A stretch of DNA of 48,121 bases from Hyphomicrobiales bacterium (GCA_900470965.1 UCCS01000007.1:44060-92180); one strand, 5' to 3'; shown: positions 26,777-37,249, numbered from the stretch's first letter. Program-made: numbers and translations. The notes: generated by a model not told the origin, from the sequence alone.

Positions 26777-29629
26777 CTATCGTACCGCTGCCGGCAGCAC
26801 CTCGAATTTCCAGAATTTATCCGGCCGAAAATAGGTCGTGGCAAATTGACGGATATCCTCGGCGGTGACTTTGCCGTAGCCGCTGAGATTGTCGCGTATC
26901 CGTTCCAGACGGCGAGGGTCCGTTTGAGCGCGGTGCAGATATTGAATCCAATATTCGTTGCTCTGCTGCTGGTGCTTCAATGTCTCGATAATGGGTTCAC
27001 GAGCGCGAACCAGTTCGTCCGGCGAGACGTCGTTTGACCTGAGATCGGTGGCGATCCTGTCCACAAGCGCATAGAAATCGTTGATCTTGGCCGGCGTCGT
27101 CTCGACATAGAGATAAGCGTAACCGTAACCGGGAATCTCCCACGAGAGATCCATATCGCCCTGCGGACTGTAGGTCGCGCCTTCGGCAATGCGGAACTGG
27201 TCGATCAGCCTGTTCTCGAAGATCTGGCCGGCGACGTTCGCGGCAAAGCCCCGCTGCATATCCGAGAGCATGTCGCCGATGGGGGCGGCGACAATCGCCG
27301 CGGCGTTATCGGCCCTGCCGCTGTGGGTCTGCGTGACGGGTGTTGCGGTGGGCATCGGGAAATGCACGTTCTCTGCGTCGTTGTTCGACGTCTTGTCCGG
27401 GCGGGCCGGCAGAGCACCGAAGGTTTCGGCCGTCAGGCGGATGGCATCGTCCGCCGTTATATCGCCGACGATGGTGATATCGATCGGCCCCGTGGAAATA
27501 TGGCGCCCGAACAGCGCCTCGAAATCTTCCGGCTTTGCGGCTGACAATTGCGCGCGATCGGGGAAGGTCCAGCGCGGGTCGCCGGAATGAACGAGGCCGG
27601 CGAAATCGCGGCTGATAATGGCGCCCGGCGTTGCCTCATACTGATCGAGGTTGTTCAAATAGGCTTGCTGGACACGCTTGAAGGCTTCGGGCCGATAAGC
27701 GGGATCTGAAGTGTAAGCCGTCATCATCTGCAGCTGCGTCGCAAGATCCTCCGTCCGCGTACGCCCGTCGAACTGGAAGGAGTTGTCGTCCACGGAGAAA
27801 TCGATGCTGGCGATATTGGCCGCCAGCGCTTTCTGCATGTCCTGGTAATCCATGGCCTTCGTGCCTGATAGTACCACGGCCGGCGATGCCCAGATCGCTA
27901 AGGGATGGTCGTTCGGCAGGTCCAGGCGGCCACGGCCGATGTCCTCGCGCACCAGCACCTCGTTGGCGCGCAGCTTGGTTGGCTTGACGGTGAGCCGCAC
28001 CCCGTTGGCAAAGCGCACCATTGTCAGGCCGAGATCATCGACCGTGCGGCGTTCGACGACGGCGCCTAGCGCACCGAAATGGGTATAGGGCCAGACGACG
28101 GCTGCTGCACTCGATGGAGCCGTGACCGATACCGCCCGGGACGCCTCATAGACTTGTCTGACATCGTCGGCAGCACCCTGCGGTGATTGCGCAGTCTGCA
28201 GCACAAGTTGCGGGCCGTTACCGGAGAAGACATGCTGCAGGACTTGATTGATCTCGGCAGCCGTAACACCCTTTGTCATGGTCTCGAACATCGACAGATC
28301 TTCCGCTGGCGAGGTGAAGACCTGATTGTCATCGACGCTGGAGGCCAGCATCGAAGCGACGTCGGTGCTCGTGCGGGTCGAGGCGCCTGCCGCAGTGGCC
28401 TGCAGGAGCGAGCGATATTCGAGGATCTCGCGATCGACCTCTGCCTGGTCGGCCCCGAATTGTTGGAAGCGGCGCTGTTCCTGGTCGATGGCCGTGAGCG
28501 CCGCCTGCCATTTATCCGGCTCGCAATTCGCCATGACGACAACGAGACGGGCGGAGTCGAAAAGATCCTGGGAGCCGACGGCGGCGCTAATGAAGGGCGC
28601 GTTGCCTTTGCTGGCCATGGCACCCAGACGGCGCTTCACCACCAGAAGTCCGAGGTCCTCCATCAGTTCTGCCCGGCGTTTGGCGAACGTGTCAGGGGAA
28701 GTGTCATAGGGACGCGTCCAGGCGATCTGAACATTCGTTGTGCCGCCGGGGACCGTGATGACCTCGGCGCTTTCGCTTTTCGGCTTCAACGGCCCGAGAT
28801 CGGGTTTTTGCGGGGCCGGGGCGGCCGCCTTCCAGTCGCTGAAGCGCTGCCTGATTTCGATTTCCATGGCAGCGGGATCGACATCGCCGACCACGATCAA
28901 TGTGGCGCGTTCGGGCCGGTAGTTGGTGTGGTAAAAATCTCGCAGCAGATCGACAGGCGCATGGCTGATGATGTCGATCTTGCCGATCGGTGAGCGCCTC
29001 GTCACGCGCTGGCCAGCGAGTAGGGAGTTCGTGACGCCGATTGCGGCGCGATATTGCGGCGTGTCGCGCAGCCGCTCTTCCGAGAGGATGACGCCGCGCT
29101 CGCGGTCGAAGGCGCCGGCATCCAGCGTCAGCTCGCTCGCCGTTTCGCGCATCAGCATCAGGCCGGTCGAAAGCGTGTCCGCATCGACCTCGGGAAGATC
29201 GAGCGCATAGACGGTCTCATCATAGGAGGTATTGGCGTTAGTGTCCGGCCCGAAGGCCAGGCCCTTGCGCTGCAGGATGCGGATCATCTCGTCGCCGGCA
29301 ACATGCGTCGAGCCCTTGAAGGCCATATGTTCGAGGAAATGCGCCAGCCCTTGTTGATTGTCGTTCTCATCAAGCGAGCCGGCGCCGATACGGAAGCGGA
29401 TCGCGGCCTGTCCCGGCGGTGTGGCGTTGCGCATGATCGCAAACCGCATACCGTTTTCGAGCGTGCCGAAGCGGATGCCAGGTTCCGCCGGCAGGTCGCT
29501 GATTGTCTGCGGCCATGGTGCGGATGGGCTGTCCGCGTGGGCCGGCAGCCCTGACGTGCAGGCTGCAGCAAGCGTTAACGCTGCCAGGAAACGAAGAAAA
29601 ATAGGGAATCTCATATGTTTAATGCGCAT
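26777..29629 (-). CDS. M16 (pitrilysin/PqqL-like) zinc peptidase, exported
   Basis: A 950-residue protein with a signal peptide (PIFLRFLAALTLAAACTSGLPAHA) and two fused M16 halves. The first half has the inverted zinc motif HFLEHMAFKGS with the distal Glu in the SYDETVYALDLP/EL region; the second half lacks HxxEH and is the usual inactive partner. Such single-chain PqqL-type peptidases degrade peptides in the periplasm. ATG 29629 and ATG 29614 are both possible; neither has a clear ribosome site. It stands alone. Confidence 0.88.
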   Translation of the reverse strand: MRIKHMRFPIFLRFLAALTLAAACTSGLPAHADSPSAPWPQTISDLPAEPGIRFGTLENGMRFAIMRNATPPGQAAIRFRIGAGSLDENDNQQGLAHFLEHMAFKGSTHVAGDEMIRILQRKGLAFGPDTNANTSYDETVYALDLPEVDADTLSTGLMLMRETASELTLDAGAFDRERGVILSEERLRDTPQYRAAIGVTNSLLAGQRVTRRSPIGKIDIISHAPVDLLRDFYHTNYRPERATLIVVGDVDPAAMEIEIRQRFSDWKAAAPAPQKPDLGPLKPKSESAEVITVPGGTTNVQIAWTRPYDTSPDTFAKRRAELMEDLGLLVVKRRLGAMASKGNAPFISAAVGSQDLFDSARLVVVMANCEPDKWQAALTAIDQEQRRFQQFGADQAEVDREILEYRSLLQATAAGASTRTSTDVASMLASSVDDNQVFTSPAEDLSMFETMTKGVTAAEINQVLQHVFSGNGPQLVLQTAQSPQGAADDVRQVYEASRAVSVTAPSSAAAVVWPYTHFGALGAVVERRTVDDLGLTMVRFANGVRLTVKPTKLRANEVLVREDIGRGRLDLPNDHPLAIWASPAVVLSGTKAMDYQDMQKALAANIASIDFSVDDNSFQFDGRTRTEDLATQLQMMTAYTSDPAYRPEAFKRVQQAYLNNLDQYEATPGAIISRDFAGLVHSGDPRWTFPDRAQLSAAKPEDFEALFGRHISTGPIDITIVGDITADDAIRLTAETFGALPARPDKTSNNDAENVHFPMPTATPVTQTHSGRADNAAAIVAAPIGDMLSDMQRGFAANVAGQIFENRLIDQFRIAEGATYSPQGDMDLSWEIPGYGYAYLYVETTPAKINDFYALVDRIATDLRSNDVSPDELVRAREPIIETLKHQQQSNEYWIQYLHRAQTDPRRLERIRDNLSGYGKVTAEDIRQFATTYFRPDKFWKFEVLPAAVR

Positions 29630-29908
29630 TCTGTTCTGATGGTGAGCATGAGGAGAGTATGTGACGTTGCGCGAACTATCAGACAGGTTGCATCTCACAT
29701 CAACGTCTATTTACGGGATGGATGCGTTGCTACAATCATCGCCATGCGCGACGTCGGCGAAGGACAATGGCTGATAGCATAGGGGCACGCCAGAGCATTC
29801 GACGATAAGTCATTGAAATAATTAGAAGATATCACTTGGAACCGGCGCGCGCCCACGTCCGCACAAAGATCGCATAAGATAGGTTATGGAACTAAAAAGC
29901 CATACCCA

Positions 29909-30577
29909 CTACTGCGCGGCCTGCATCTCCGGCTGTGGCCACCGCTGCAGCGCTTCCCGTCCGGCATTGGTCAAGCCGTAAATGCCTCTGTCTAGTCTTT
30001 CGAACCAGCCATAGACATTGGACAGCAGGATCTTGCCGGCCTCCGGTACACCAGACCTGATATCGCGCACGCGCAGCGGTCCTGATGCTAGTGCTGCCGC
30101 GCAGCCAAGCGCCTGCTGGCGATATGCCGTCATGAGCGGTGTGCGCGTGCTGCCGCCGAGCGCCGGGTCGCCGCGGCGTTTCTGGTGCTCGCGCATCAGC
30201 CGCGACCGGCGCTTCGGATTGGTCCGTGGCATCGGCGATACGGAGCCGACGATGACGCTGACGTCGCCGGCGTCCGAAATGCCGAGCATGCCGATGCCGA
30301 GCCGGCGGCAGAGATCGCGGTAGCGCTTGTCGGCTTCCCGGCCTTTGCCCTTGGCCGAAACCCGCGCCGCGATCCAGACCTCGTCAGAGACGGCCGCGCG
30401 GTCGACGGCCTGCAGGATGAGTTCGAGATTGAAGCTGAGCTTCAACTCGCAGACCACCACCACTGGCGGATCGTCGTCGCTCAAGCCAACCAGATCGCAG
30501 CCGCCAACTTCGCCCTTGACGACGTAACCTGCCTTTTCGAGAAAGCCTTTGACGGGCAGATAAAGCGACGTTTCCAT
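29909..30577 (-). CDS. DUF2161 family protein (predicted PD-(D/E)XK fold)
   Basis: A 222-residue protein. The N-terminal half, METSLYLPVKGFLEKAGYVV... with GCDLVGL and VVVCELKLSFN, has the D...E-x-K pattern of restriction-endonuclease-like phosphodiesterases, as in DUF2161. The C-terminal part (RVRDIRSGVPEAGKILLSNVYGWFERL, YGLTNAGREAL) looks like a winged helix. The substrate is unknown. METS at 30577 follows GCAGG and is preferred over the open frame to 30610. It is divergent from terC. Confidence 0.78.
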   Translation of the reverse strand: METSLYLPVKGFLEKAGYVVKGEVGGCDLVGLSDDDPPVVVVCELKLSFNLELILQAVDRAAVSDEVWIAARVSAKGKGREADKRYRDLCRRLGIGMLGISDAGDVSVIVGSVSPMPRTNPKRRSRLMREHQKRRGDPALGGSTRTPLMTAYRQQALGCAAALASGPLRVRDIRSGVPEAGKILLSNVYGWFERLDRGIYGLTNAGREALQRWPQPEMQAAQ

Positions 30578-30767
30578 TGGCCTGCGGATCGAAGAAAAGA
30601 ATCGTTCCATAATCTACATCGATCCGTCCATGCGGGACACCGCATCGATCATCCGCCCGGATTACACGACATGACCGTGGACGCAGTCGTCAACGCATCC
30701 CTTCGCCGGTTGACGGAAAACCCTCAAGACGCTAGCACGCTCGAAGCATATCCGGGGGTAATTCAAT

Positions 30768-31379
30768 ATGGATATTTTCACAGCGGCCGGTTTGACAGCC
30801 CTGCTGCAGGTCATTGCTATCGACCTTGTTCTAGCCGGCGACAACGCCGTCGTCATCGGCCTTGCTGCTGCCGGCCTGGAAGCCACGCAGCGCCGCAAGG
30901 CAATCATTGTCGGCATTCTGGCGGCAACGGTGCTCCGCATCCTGTTCGCTTCTGTGGCCGTCTATCTGCTGGCAATCGTCGGATTGCTGCTAGCCGGCGG
31001 CCTGCTGCTGCTCTGGGTCTGCTGGAAGATGTGGCGCGAGCTGCGTGCCGGCCATGGCGAAGAACATGCGGCCGAGGCTGGCGCAGCTGCGCCGAGGAAG
31101 ACCTTCTTCCAGGCTGCGACACAGATCGTCATCGCCGATGTTTCCATGTCGCTGGACAATGTTCTTGCCGTTGCCGGTGCCGCTCGCGAACATCCGAGCG
31201 TGCTGGTGCTAGGCCTCGGTCTTTCCATTGCGCTGATGGGCATCGCCGCGAACTTTATCGCCCGCCTGCTCAACAAACATCGCTGGATCGCCTATGTCGG
31301 CCTGTTGATCATTCTCTATGTCGCGCTCGACATGATCCATCGCGGATACCTCGAGGTTGCTCCGTTTATCGGCAGCTAA
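30768..31379 (+). CDS. TerC family integral membrane protein
   Basis: A 203-residue inner-membrane protein with about seven helices and the two TerC signature repeats: IDLVLAGDNAVVIGLA and ADVSMSLDNVLAVAGA, whose Asp/Asn residues are thought to bind a cation. Relatives export manganese or calcium to metal-loaded exported proteins (known for some members; inferred here). GGGGG lies upstream of the ATG. Its TAA overlaps the TAG of the convergent MBL gene by two bases. An inverted repeat lies in the leader. Confidence 0.88.
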   Translation: MDIFTAAGLTALLQVIAIDLVLAGDNAVVIGLAAAGLEATQRRKAIIVGILAATVLRILFASVAVYLLAIVGLLLAGGLLLLWVCWKMWRELRAGHGEEHAAEAGAAAPRKTFFQAATQIVIADVSMSLDNVLAVAGAAREHPSVLVLGLGLSIALMGIAANFIARLLNKHRWIAYVGLLIILYVALDMIHRGYLEVAPFIGS

Positions 31380-32188
31380 ACCTCGACTTCGAAGCTCATC
31401 TGGTCGAACGCCGGCACCACATGATCCGGCGTTTCCGCCATGACTACATCATAGTCGAGCGGGGTGTGCATATGCGTCAGGATCGCCCGCTTCGGTCTCA
31501 GCCGCTCGATCCAGTCCAGTGACTGTTCCAGCGAGAGATGGCTGGGATGATAGGCATATTGCAGGGCGTCGATGATCAGCATGTCGAGGTTCTGCAGCCT
31601 TTCCACTGTCTGCGGTGGGAAGTCGCTGATATCGCTGCAATAGGCCACATTGCCGATGCGGAAACCGAGCGAATGGATGTCACCATGCTGCTGCAGATGC
31701 GGCATGAAGGCGATCGTTCCGCCTGGCCCGTGGATTTCAACGGGCTTTTCCAGATCATCGATCACGATCGGCAGCACGATTGGCGGATAATTGCTGCCCG
31801 GCGGCGTCTCCAGGCAGTAGCCGAAGGCTTCCCGCAGCCGGCTCATCGTGAACTGGTCGGCGAAGATCGGCACGCGCCGGCGGGTATTGTGAAAATAACC
31901 ACGCAGATCGTCGATGCCGTGGATATGGTCTGCATGCGGATGGGTGTAGAGGACTGCGTCGACATGGTCGACCCCTGCCCTGATCATCTGCTCACGAAAA
32001 TCCGGCCCCGTATCGATGACGACGGTCGTTGCAGCGCCATCATCAGAAAACTGCTGCACCATAAAGGCAGCGCGTGTTCTTCTGTTCTTTGGATTGTCCG
32101 GATTGCAGGCGCCCCAGTCGCCGGTGATGCGCGGCACGCCGGGTGACGACGAACAGCCGAGAATGGTGAACCGCTGCCGTCGTGCCAC
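31376..32188 (-). CDS. MBL-fold metallo-hydrolase (PhnP-like)
   Basis: A 270-residue beta-lactamase-fold hydrolase. The metal site H83-x-H85-x-D87-H88 is in THPHADHIHGIDDLR; further ligands are in FMPHLQQHGDIHS, YCSDISDFP and THMHT. The start RFTILGCSSSPGVPRITGDW matches the PhnP/RNase Z-like cyclic phosphodiesterase group. GTG 32188 is 5 bases after the tatD stop. It is the last gene of metG-tatD-MBL. The substrate in rhizobia is unknown. Confidence 0.88.
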   Translation of the reverse strand: MARRQRFTILGCSSSPGVPRITGDWGACNPDNPKNRRTRAAFMVQQFSDDGAATTVVIDTGPDFREQMIRAGVDHVDAVLYTHPHADHIHGIDDLRGYFHNTRRRVPIFADQFTMSRLREAFGYCLETPPGSNYPPIVLPIVIDDLEKPVEIHGPGGTIAFMPHLQQHGDIHSLGFRIGNVAYCSDISDFPPQTVERLQNLDMLIIDALQYAYHPSHLSLEQSLDWIERLRPKRAILTHMHTPLDYDVVMAETPDHVVPAFDQMSFEVEV

Positions 32189-32192
32189 GCCG

Positions 32193-32975
32193 CTAGATCC
32201 TCGGCATCTTCGAAAACAGCCGGAACGCATTGTCGGTGGTGATCCGCGCGACCTCCTCGTAAGGAAGGCCGATCGTATCGGCCAGTACCTCGGCCGTATT
32301 CACCACGTAAGATGGCTCGTTGCGCTTGCCGCGCCAGCGCTTCGGCGCGAGATACGGCGCATCCGTTTCGACGAGCAACCGGCTGTGCGGAATGGTCTTG
32401 GCGATGTCGCGCAGCTCTTCCGACTTCGGGAAAGTGAGAATACCCGAAAAGGAAATATAGCCGCCGAGCTCGACGCCCGTCTTCGCCAGCTCCGGGCCGG
32501 CCGAGAAGCAATGCAGAATGAAGGGGAAGGCCCCCTTCCCTGTTTCCTCGGTCAGGATCGCAGCCATGTCGGCATCAGCGCTGCGGCTATGGATGACGAG
32601 CGGAAGCTGCGTTTCCCGTGCCGCGGCAATGTGGCGACGAAAGCCCGTCTGCTGGTCTTCGGGCTTCTGCGTATCGTAGAAATAATCCAGACCGGCCTCG
32701 CCGATCGCAACGACCTTCTGATGGGCATTAGCGAGCCGCACCAGATCTTCCGTCTGGATATCCAGTTCGTCACCCGCATTGTTGGGATGCGTGCCGACCG
32801 AGCAGAAAACGGAAGGATATTTTTCAGTGATGGCGAGCAGCCCATCGAGCTTGCGCACGCGGGTGCAGATCGTCACCATTTGTGCCACGCCCGACGCATG
32901 GGCGCGCGCCACCACTTCGTCGCGCTCCGCCTCGAAATCGGCAAAGTCCAGATGGCAATGCGTATCAACCAGCAC
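32193..32975 (-). CDS. tatD: TatD family deoxyribonuclease/hydrolase
   Basis: A 260-residue metal-dependent hydrolase of the TatD/YcfH family. Motifs: DTHCHLDF at the N-terminus, IGEAGLDYFYD, LVIHSRSAD, LVETDAPYLAP. These proteins have 3'-5' DNase activity and are implicated in DNA repair and quality control. GTG 32975 lies 5 bases after the metG stop with AAGG before it; the longer open frame runs into metG and is rejected. Translationally coupled to metG. Confidence 0.93.
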   Translation of the reverse strand: MLVDTHCHLDFADFEAERDEVVARAHASGVAQMVTICTRVRKLDGLLAITEKYPSVFCSVGTHPNNAGDELDIQTEDLVRLANAHQKVVAIGEAGLDYFYDTQKPEDQQTGFRRHIAAARETQLPLVIHSRSADADMAAILTEETGKGAFPFILHCFSAGPELAKTGVELGGYISFSGILTFPKSEELRDIAKTIPHSRLLVETDAPYLAPKRWRGKRNEPSYVVNTAEVLADTIGLPYEEVARITTDNAFRLFSKMPRI

Positions 32976-32979
32976 GGCC

Positions 32980-34530
32980 TTAAGCCTCCGGAGCCACGTA
33001 GCGCGGGAAGACGGGCTTCGGCGCTTCGAGCGGCGTTCCCGGCACCAGACGGCCGGCTTCGCCAAGCGCTGCGAAGTCGCGCTTGGCGGTCGGCGCAGCC
33101 ACCAGGTCGAGCAGCTTGCCGGACGATTCCGGCATGAAGGGCTGCAACAGGATGGCGATCTGGCGTACCACTTCGGCGGTCACATAGAGCACCGTGCCCA
33201 TGCGCGACGGATCGGTCTTCTTCAGCGCCCAAGGCTCCTGGCCGGCGAAATAGCGGTCGGTCTCGGAGACGACCGCGATAATCGACGCCAGCGCACGATG
33301 GATGAACTGCTTGCCCATGTCCTCACGGGTCGAGGCATGCAGCGCATCGGCCTGCGCCAGCATGGCCTTGTCTTCGTCCGTCAGCGGTCCGCATTCCGGG
33401 ATCTTGCCGTCGCAATTCTTGACGATCATCGACAGCGAGCGACTGGCGAGGTTTCCAATGCCGTTGGCGAGGTCGGAATTGATGCGCGTGCCGATCGCCT
33501 CTTCGCTGTAGCTGCCGTCCTGGCCGAAGGAGACTTCGCGCAGGAAGAAGTAACGCACCTGGTCGAGGCCGAAATGGTTCACCAGATTGACCGGATCGAC
33601 GACGTTGCCGAGCGACTTCGACATCTTCTCGCCCTTGTTGAGCAGGAAGCCATGGGCAAAGACGCGCTTCGGCAGCGGCAGCTTTGCCGACATCAGGAAA
33701 GCCGGCCAGTAGACGGCGTGAAAGCGGATAATGTCCTTGCCGATGATATGCACATCAGCCGGCCAGTATTTCGCCCGCGGCCCGCTGCGGTCTTCGATAT
33801 AGCCGGTTGCGGTAATATAATTCGTCAGCGCATCGACCCACACGTACATGACATGATCAGGGTCATTCGGGACCTTGATACCCCAGTCGAAGGTCGTGCG
33901 CGAGACGGACAGATCCTTGAGGCCGGACTTGACGAAGGAGATCACCTCGTTGCGGCGCTCGGCCGGGCCGATGAAATCGGGGTTTTCCTCGTAATGCTTC
34001 AGCAGCCGGTCCTGGTATTCGGAGAGCTTGAAGAAGTAGCTTGCCTCTTCCACCCATTCGACCGGCGTGCCCTGGGGGCCATAGCGCACGCCATCGGCGC
34101 GCAGCTCGGTTTCGTTTTCCTGGTAATAGGCTTCGTCTCGCACCGAGTACCAGCCGGCATAGGAATCCTTGTAGATGTCGCCATTTGCGGCCATCAGGTT
34201 CCAGATGTTCCGCGAAGTCTCGTGGTGACGTTCCTGCGTGGTGCGGATGAAGTCGTCGTTCGACGCATTGAGCAGCTTCGCCATCGCCTGGAATTCGCCG
34301 GAATTGCGGTCGGCAAGCGCCTGTGGCGTGATGCCTTCGGCACGCGCCGTCTGCTGCATCTTCTGGCCGTGCTCGTCAGTCCCCGTCAGGAAGAAGACAT
34401 CCTTGCCGTCGAGGCGCTGGTAACGCGCCATGGCGTCGGTCGCAATCAACTCATAGGCATGGCCGATATGTGGCTTGCCGTTGGGATAGGAGATCGCTGT
34501 CGTGATGTAGAAGGGGGTCTTGTCTGTCAT
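32980..34530 (-). CDS. metG: Methionyl-tRNA synthetase
   Basis: A 516-residue class I synthetase that charges tRNA-Met. HIGH is at residues 21-24 ([10 protein letters not shown]) and KMSKS at 302-306. The connective domain ([15 protein letters not shown]) lacks the zinc-knuckle cysteines, as in the short alphaproteobacterial type, and there is no C-terminal dimerisation domain. ATG 34530 is chosen over an in-frame TTG three codons earlier. It heads a metG-tatD-MBL operon. Confidence 0.97.
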   Translation of the reverse strand: MTDKTPFYITTAISYPNGKPHIGHAYELIATDAMARYQRLDGKDVFFLTGTDEHGQKMQQTARAEGITPQALADRNSGEFQAMAKLLNASNDDFIRTTQERHHETSRNIWNLMAANGDIYKDSYAGWYSVRDEAYYQENETELRADGVRYGPQGTPVEWVEEASYFFKLSEYQDRLLKHYEENPDFIGPAERRNEVISFVKSGLKDLSVSRTTFDWGIKVPNDPDHVMYVWVDALTNYITATGYIEDRSGPRAKYWPADVHIIGKDIIRFHAVYWPAFLMSAKLPLPKRVFAHGFLLNKGEKMSKSLGNVVDPVNLVNHFGLDQVRYFFLREVSFGQDGSYSEEAIGTRINSDLANGIGNLASRSLSMIVKNCDGKIPECGPLTDEDKAMLAQADALHASTREDMGKQFIHRALASIIAVVSETDRYFAGQEPWALKKTDPSRMGTVLYVTAEVVRQIAILLQPFMPESSGKLLDLVAAPTAKRDFAALGEAGRLVPGTPLEAPKPVFPRYVAPEA

Positions 34531-34764
34531 GGCGGCCAATTCCGGCTTACTCTATAAAAATCGTCAGCCGCTATTAGCGCATGTCTCGCACAAGCGAAAC
34601 ATCAAGTTTGGCAGCCACCGACGATTTCCGGGCCGCGTATTGGTGATCTTGACTCGTGTTCTGGCGCAATCTACCCCTTCTGTCGCAAGAGGACGGGGCG
34701 GAGGCGAAGTGCCATTTTTCATCGATCGGAATAGTCATGGCCGCGCGTCCACGGAGGCGCGTAT

Positions 34765-35553
34765 TTGACGTTCGAGCCTCTCTATTCCCTGTCCGGTCTT
34801 GTCGTAGGAGCGCTGGTCGGTATCACCGGCGTTGGCGGTGGTTCGCTGATGACGCCCCTGCTCGTGCTCCTTTTCGGTGTCCATCCGGCGACGGCCGTCG
34901 GGACCGATCTTCTCTACGCAGCAATAACCAAAACGGCCGGCACGGCTGTTCACGGCATGCATGGCCGCGTCAACTGGAAGATCGTCGGCAGTCTTGCAGC
35001 CGGCAGCGTCCCTGCCGCGCTTTCAATGCTCTGGCTGATGGCCGGCGTCGACCGCAAAAGCATTGGCGTCACGAATACCATCACCACCGCGCTCGGCTGG
35101 CTTCTGGTCATGACCGCAATCATGCTTGTTTTCCGCAGCCAGATCCTCGAATTTGCCCGCCGTGCCATCGGTGAGCGCATGCTGCCGAAACCGGCGACCA
35201 TCGCAATCTTCACCGTCGGTCTGGGCTTTGTGCTCGGCGTGCTCGTCACCTTGACGTCGGTGGGCGCCGGCGCCTTGGGCGTGACGATCCTGCTCGTTCT
35301 CTATCCGCGGCTCGATGTGCGTGAGATCGTCGGCTCCGACATCGTTCACGCGGTACCCCTGACGCTGATCGGCGGCACGGGATACTGGATCATCGGAGAG
35401 ATCGACTGGTCGATGCTGCTTGCCCTGCTTGTCGGCTCCATTCCCGGCATCGTCGTCGGCAGCCTTCTTGCGCCGAAACTGCACGAGCGCACCATCCGCA
35501 TCATGCTGGCCGTCACGCTTGCCATCGTTGCCTCGAAATTGCTTGCCGGCTGA
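34765..35553 (+). CDS. TauE/SafE family sulfite/sulfonate exporter-like transporter
   Basis: A 262-residue membrane protein with about seven or eight helices and the two family repeats: LVGITGVGGGSLMTPLLVLL and VTLTSVGAGALGVTILLVLYP. Family members move sulfite, sulfoacetate or other organic anions out of the cell; the substrate here is unknown. The TTG start follows GGAGGCG. A promoter-like CTTGAC-N17-CTACCC lies at 34648-34676. It is the only plus-strand gene within a long minus-strand block and ends directly against the holB stop. Confidence 0.9.
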   Translation: MTFEPLYSLSGLVVGALVGITGVGGGSLMTPLLVLLFGVHPATAVGTDLLYAAITKTAGTAVHGMHGRVNWKIVGSLAAGSVPAALSMLWLMAGVDRKSIGVTNTITTALGWLLVMTAIMLVFRSQILEFARRAIGERMLPKPATIAIFTVGLGFVLGVLVTLTSVGAGALGVTILLVLYPRLDVREIVGSDIVHAVPLTLIGGTGYWIIGEIDWSMLLALLVGSIPGIVVGSLLAPKLHERTIRIMLAVTLAIVASKLLAG

Positions 35554-36579
35554 TCAGGCGTTCGGCTGCTTGATATCGGAAAGCACTTCCATGATCGTCT
35601 GCTTGCGGTCGAGATTATAGGCGTCGGAGACGGTCAGTTTCTCGGTGATCGCGGAATAGAGCCGCGCCAAGCGCTCGGCCGCCGCAATCTGCCCCTCGCC
35701 TGCCGCGAGGCGCGCACGGTTCATCACGTCATCACCCACATGACTGACGAAGAAATCAAAGATCGTATCAGCCTCCTTGCCCGAGAGCGCGTCGGCAAGC
35801 CGGTGCATAGCCTTGCGCGCTGCCGGTCCTTCGGAAGACAGGACCTGGTTATAGGCTTCGATAATATCCCCACCACCATAATTCAGCAGTTTCAGCGCCT
35901 CGCCGACGCTGCCCTTGGCGGCGGAAAGCAGGGCCTGTCCCTCACCCTGAACGCCGAGATGGGCAAGTGCGGAAACCAGCGCGTGGTCGCCAAGTGGCGC
36001 AAGCTTCAACGGCAGGCAGCGTGACCGGATCGTCGGCAGTAGCTTTCCCGGCGCATGCGACAGAACGAGGAACATCGCCCGCTTCGGCGGCTCCTCGAGG
36101 ATCTTCAGGATGGCGTTTGCCGCATTCCGGTTCATGTCGTCGGCAGGGTCGATGATGACAATGCGCCAGTTGCCGGTGCCCGAGGTCTGCGAGAAGAACT
36201 TGCCGGCCCGGCGTACCTCATCGACAGTAATCGCCGATTTCACCTTCCCGGTCTTCTCATCCACGGGTCTGGCAAGATGCAGGAGATTGTGCGACGCGCC
36301 TGAGGCGATCTGCCGGCTGACAGCAGAGTTTGGATCTGGATCGGCGATGCGTTCCGGCGCGCTTGCGGTATCGGGATGCGACAGAACGTGATTGGCGAAA
36401 CGGAAGGCCAATGTCGCCTTGCCAATCCCCTCAGGCCCTTCGATCAGGATTGCATGATGCCCCTTGCCGGAGCGGTAGAACTGCGCCAGGAAATCCTCAG
36501 CATCTTCATGGCCGAAGAGCTTCGTGTTCTCGGCCGGCCAGATGGCGCCGTCGAGCAGTCCGGGCCTGTCCTCACTCAT
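35554..36579 (-). CDS. holB: DNA polymerase III subunit delta'
   Basis: A 341-residue AAA+ clamp-loader subunit. P-loop-like [11 protein letters not shown] around residue 50, then [57 protein letters not shown] (sensor 1 and arginine-finger SRC). The first ATP site is partly degenerate, as is normal for delta'. Its start overlaps the end of tmk by 8 bases; the tmk-holB order is typical of bacteria. The stop abuts the convergent TauE gene in the palindrome TGATCA. Confidence 0.94.
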   Translation of the reverse strand: MSEDRPGLLDGAIWPAENTKLFGHEDAEDFLAQFYRSGKGHHAILIEGPEGIGKATLAFRFANHVLSHPDTASAPERIADPDPNSAVSRQIASGASHNLLHLARPVDEKTGKVKSAITVDEVRRAGKFFSQTSGTGNWRIVIIDPADDMNRNAANAILKILEEPPKRAMFLVLSHAPGKLLPTIRSRCLPLKLAPLGDHALVSALAHLGVQGEGQALLSAAKGSVGEALKLLNYGGGDIIEAYNQVLSSEGPAARKAMHRLADALSGKEADTIFDFFVSHVGDDVMNRARLAAGEGQIAAAERLARLYSAITEKLTVSDAYNLDRKQTIMEVLSDIKQPNA

Positions 36580-37249
36580 GATGCGCCGCTTCCGGCATCC
36601 GCGCTTCGGCTGATGGTTTCAGCAACTGCCTGACTATGGTGAGGATCTCCGCGGCAATCGCCTCTTCCGGCTGCGTGGCGTTGACGATATGGCAGCGTTC
36701 CGGCTCGCGCGCGGCGATATCGAGATAGGCTTCGCGGCGCTTCTCGTGCGTTTCGAGCGTTTCCTTCTCGAAACGGTCAGGGCCGTCGGCGTTTCGCTTG
36801 ATAACGCGCTCCAGCCCCAGCTTGGCCGGAATATCGAGGATCAGCGTACAATCAGGCATCACGCCGTTGATGGCGATGCGCTGCAGCGTCTCGATGAATT
36901 CAGGCTCCAGGTTGCCGGTAACGCCCTGATAGACGCGCGAGGAATCCATGAAGCGGTCGCAGAGCACGATCTTGCCCTTGTAAAGCGCCGGCCGGATGAC
37001 TTCTTCCACGTGATCGTTGCGGGCGGCGGCAAAGAGGATCGCTTCCATGCGGGTGCCAAAGGCTTCCGCAGCGCCCGAAAGCAGCACATGGCGCACCGCT
37101 TCGGCGCCCGGCGAGCCCCCAGGCTCCCGGGTCAACAGCACGTCATGGCCTTCGGCTTTAAGGGCCTCGGCAAGACGGCGGATCTGCGTGGACTTCCCAG
37201 CCCCCTCTCCGCCTTCAAACGTAACGAACAATCCTGTACCGGACGACAA
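36572..37249 (-). CDS. tmk: Thymidylate kinase
   Basis: A 225-residue dTMP kinase that makes dTDP. P-loop [12 protein letters not shown] (residues 11-22), DRF in [26 protein letters not shown], and [15 protein letters not shown] 37249 is chosen: GGGAAAG lies 5 bases upstream and [14 protein letters not shown] is the family N-terminus; the longer open frame has no support. It is coupled to holB and lies 135 bases after the carboxypeptidase-like gene. Confidence 0.95.
   Translation of the reverse strand: MSSGTGLFVTFEGGEGAGKSTQIRRLAEALKAEGHDVLLTREPGGSPGAEAVRHVLLSGAAEAFGTRMEAILFAAARNDHVEEVIRPALYKGKIVLCDRFMDSSRVYQGVTGNLEPEFIETLQRIAINGVMPDCTLILDIPAKLGLERVIKRNADGPDRFEKETLETHEKRREAYLDIAAREPERCHIVNATQPEEAIAAEILTIVRQLLKPSAEARMPEAAHHE

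Noticed and set aside
30578..30767. yybP-ykoY manganese riboswitch before terC
   Set aside because: The conserved GGGGAGTAG-type sequences are not seen, so the hairpin is reported only as a weak finding.
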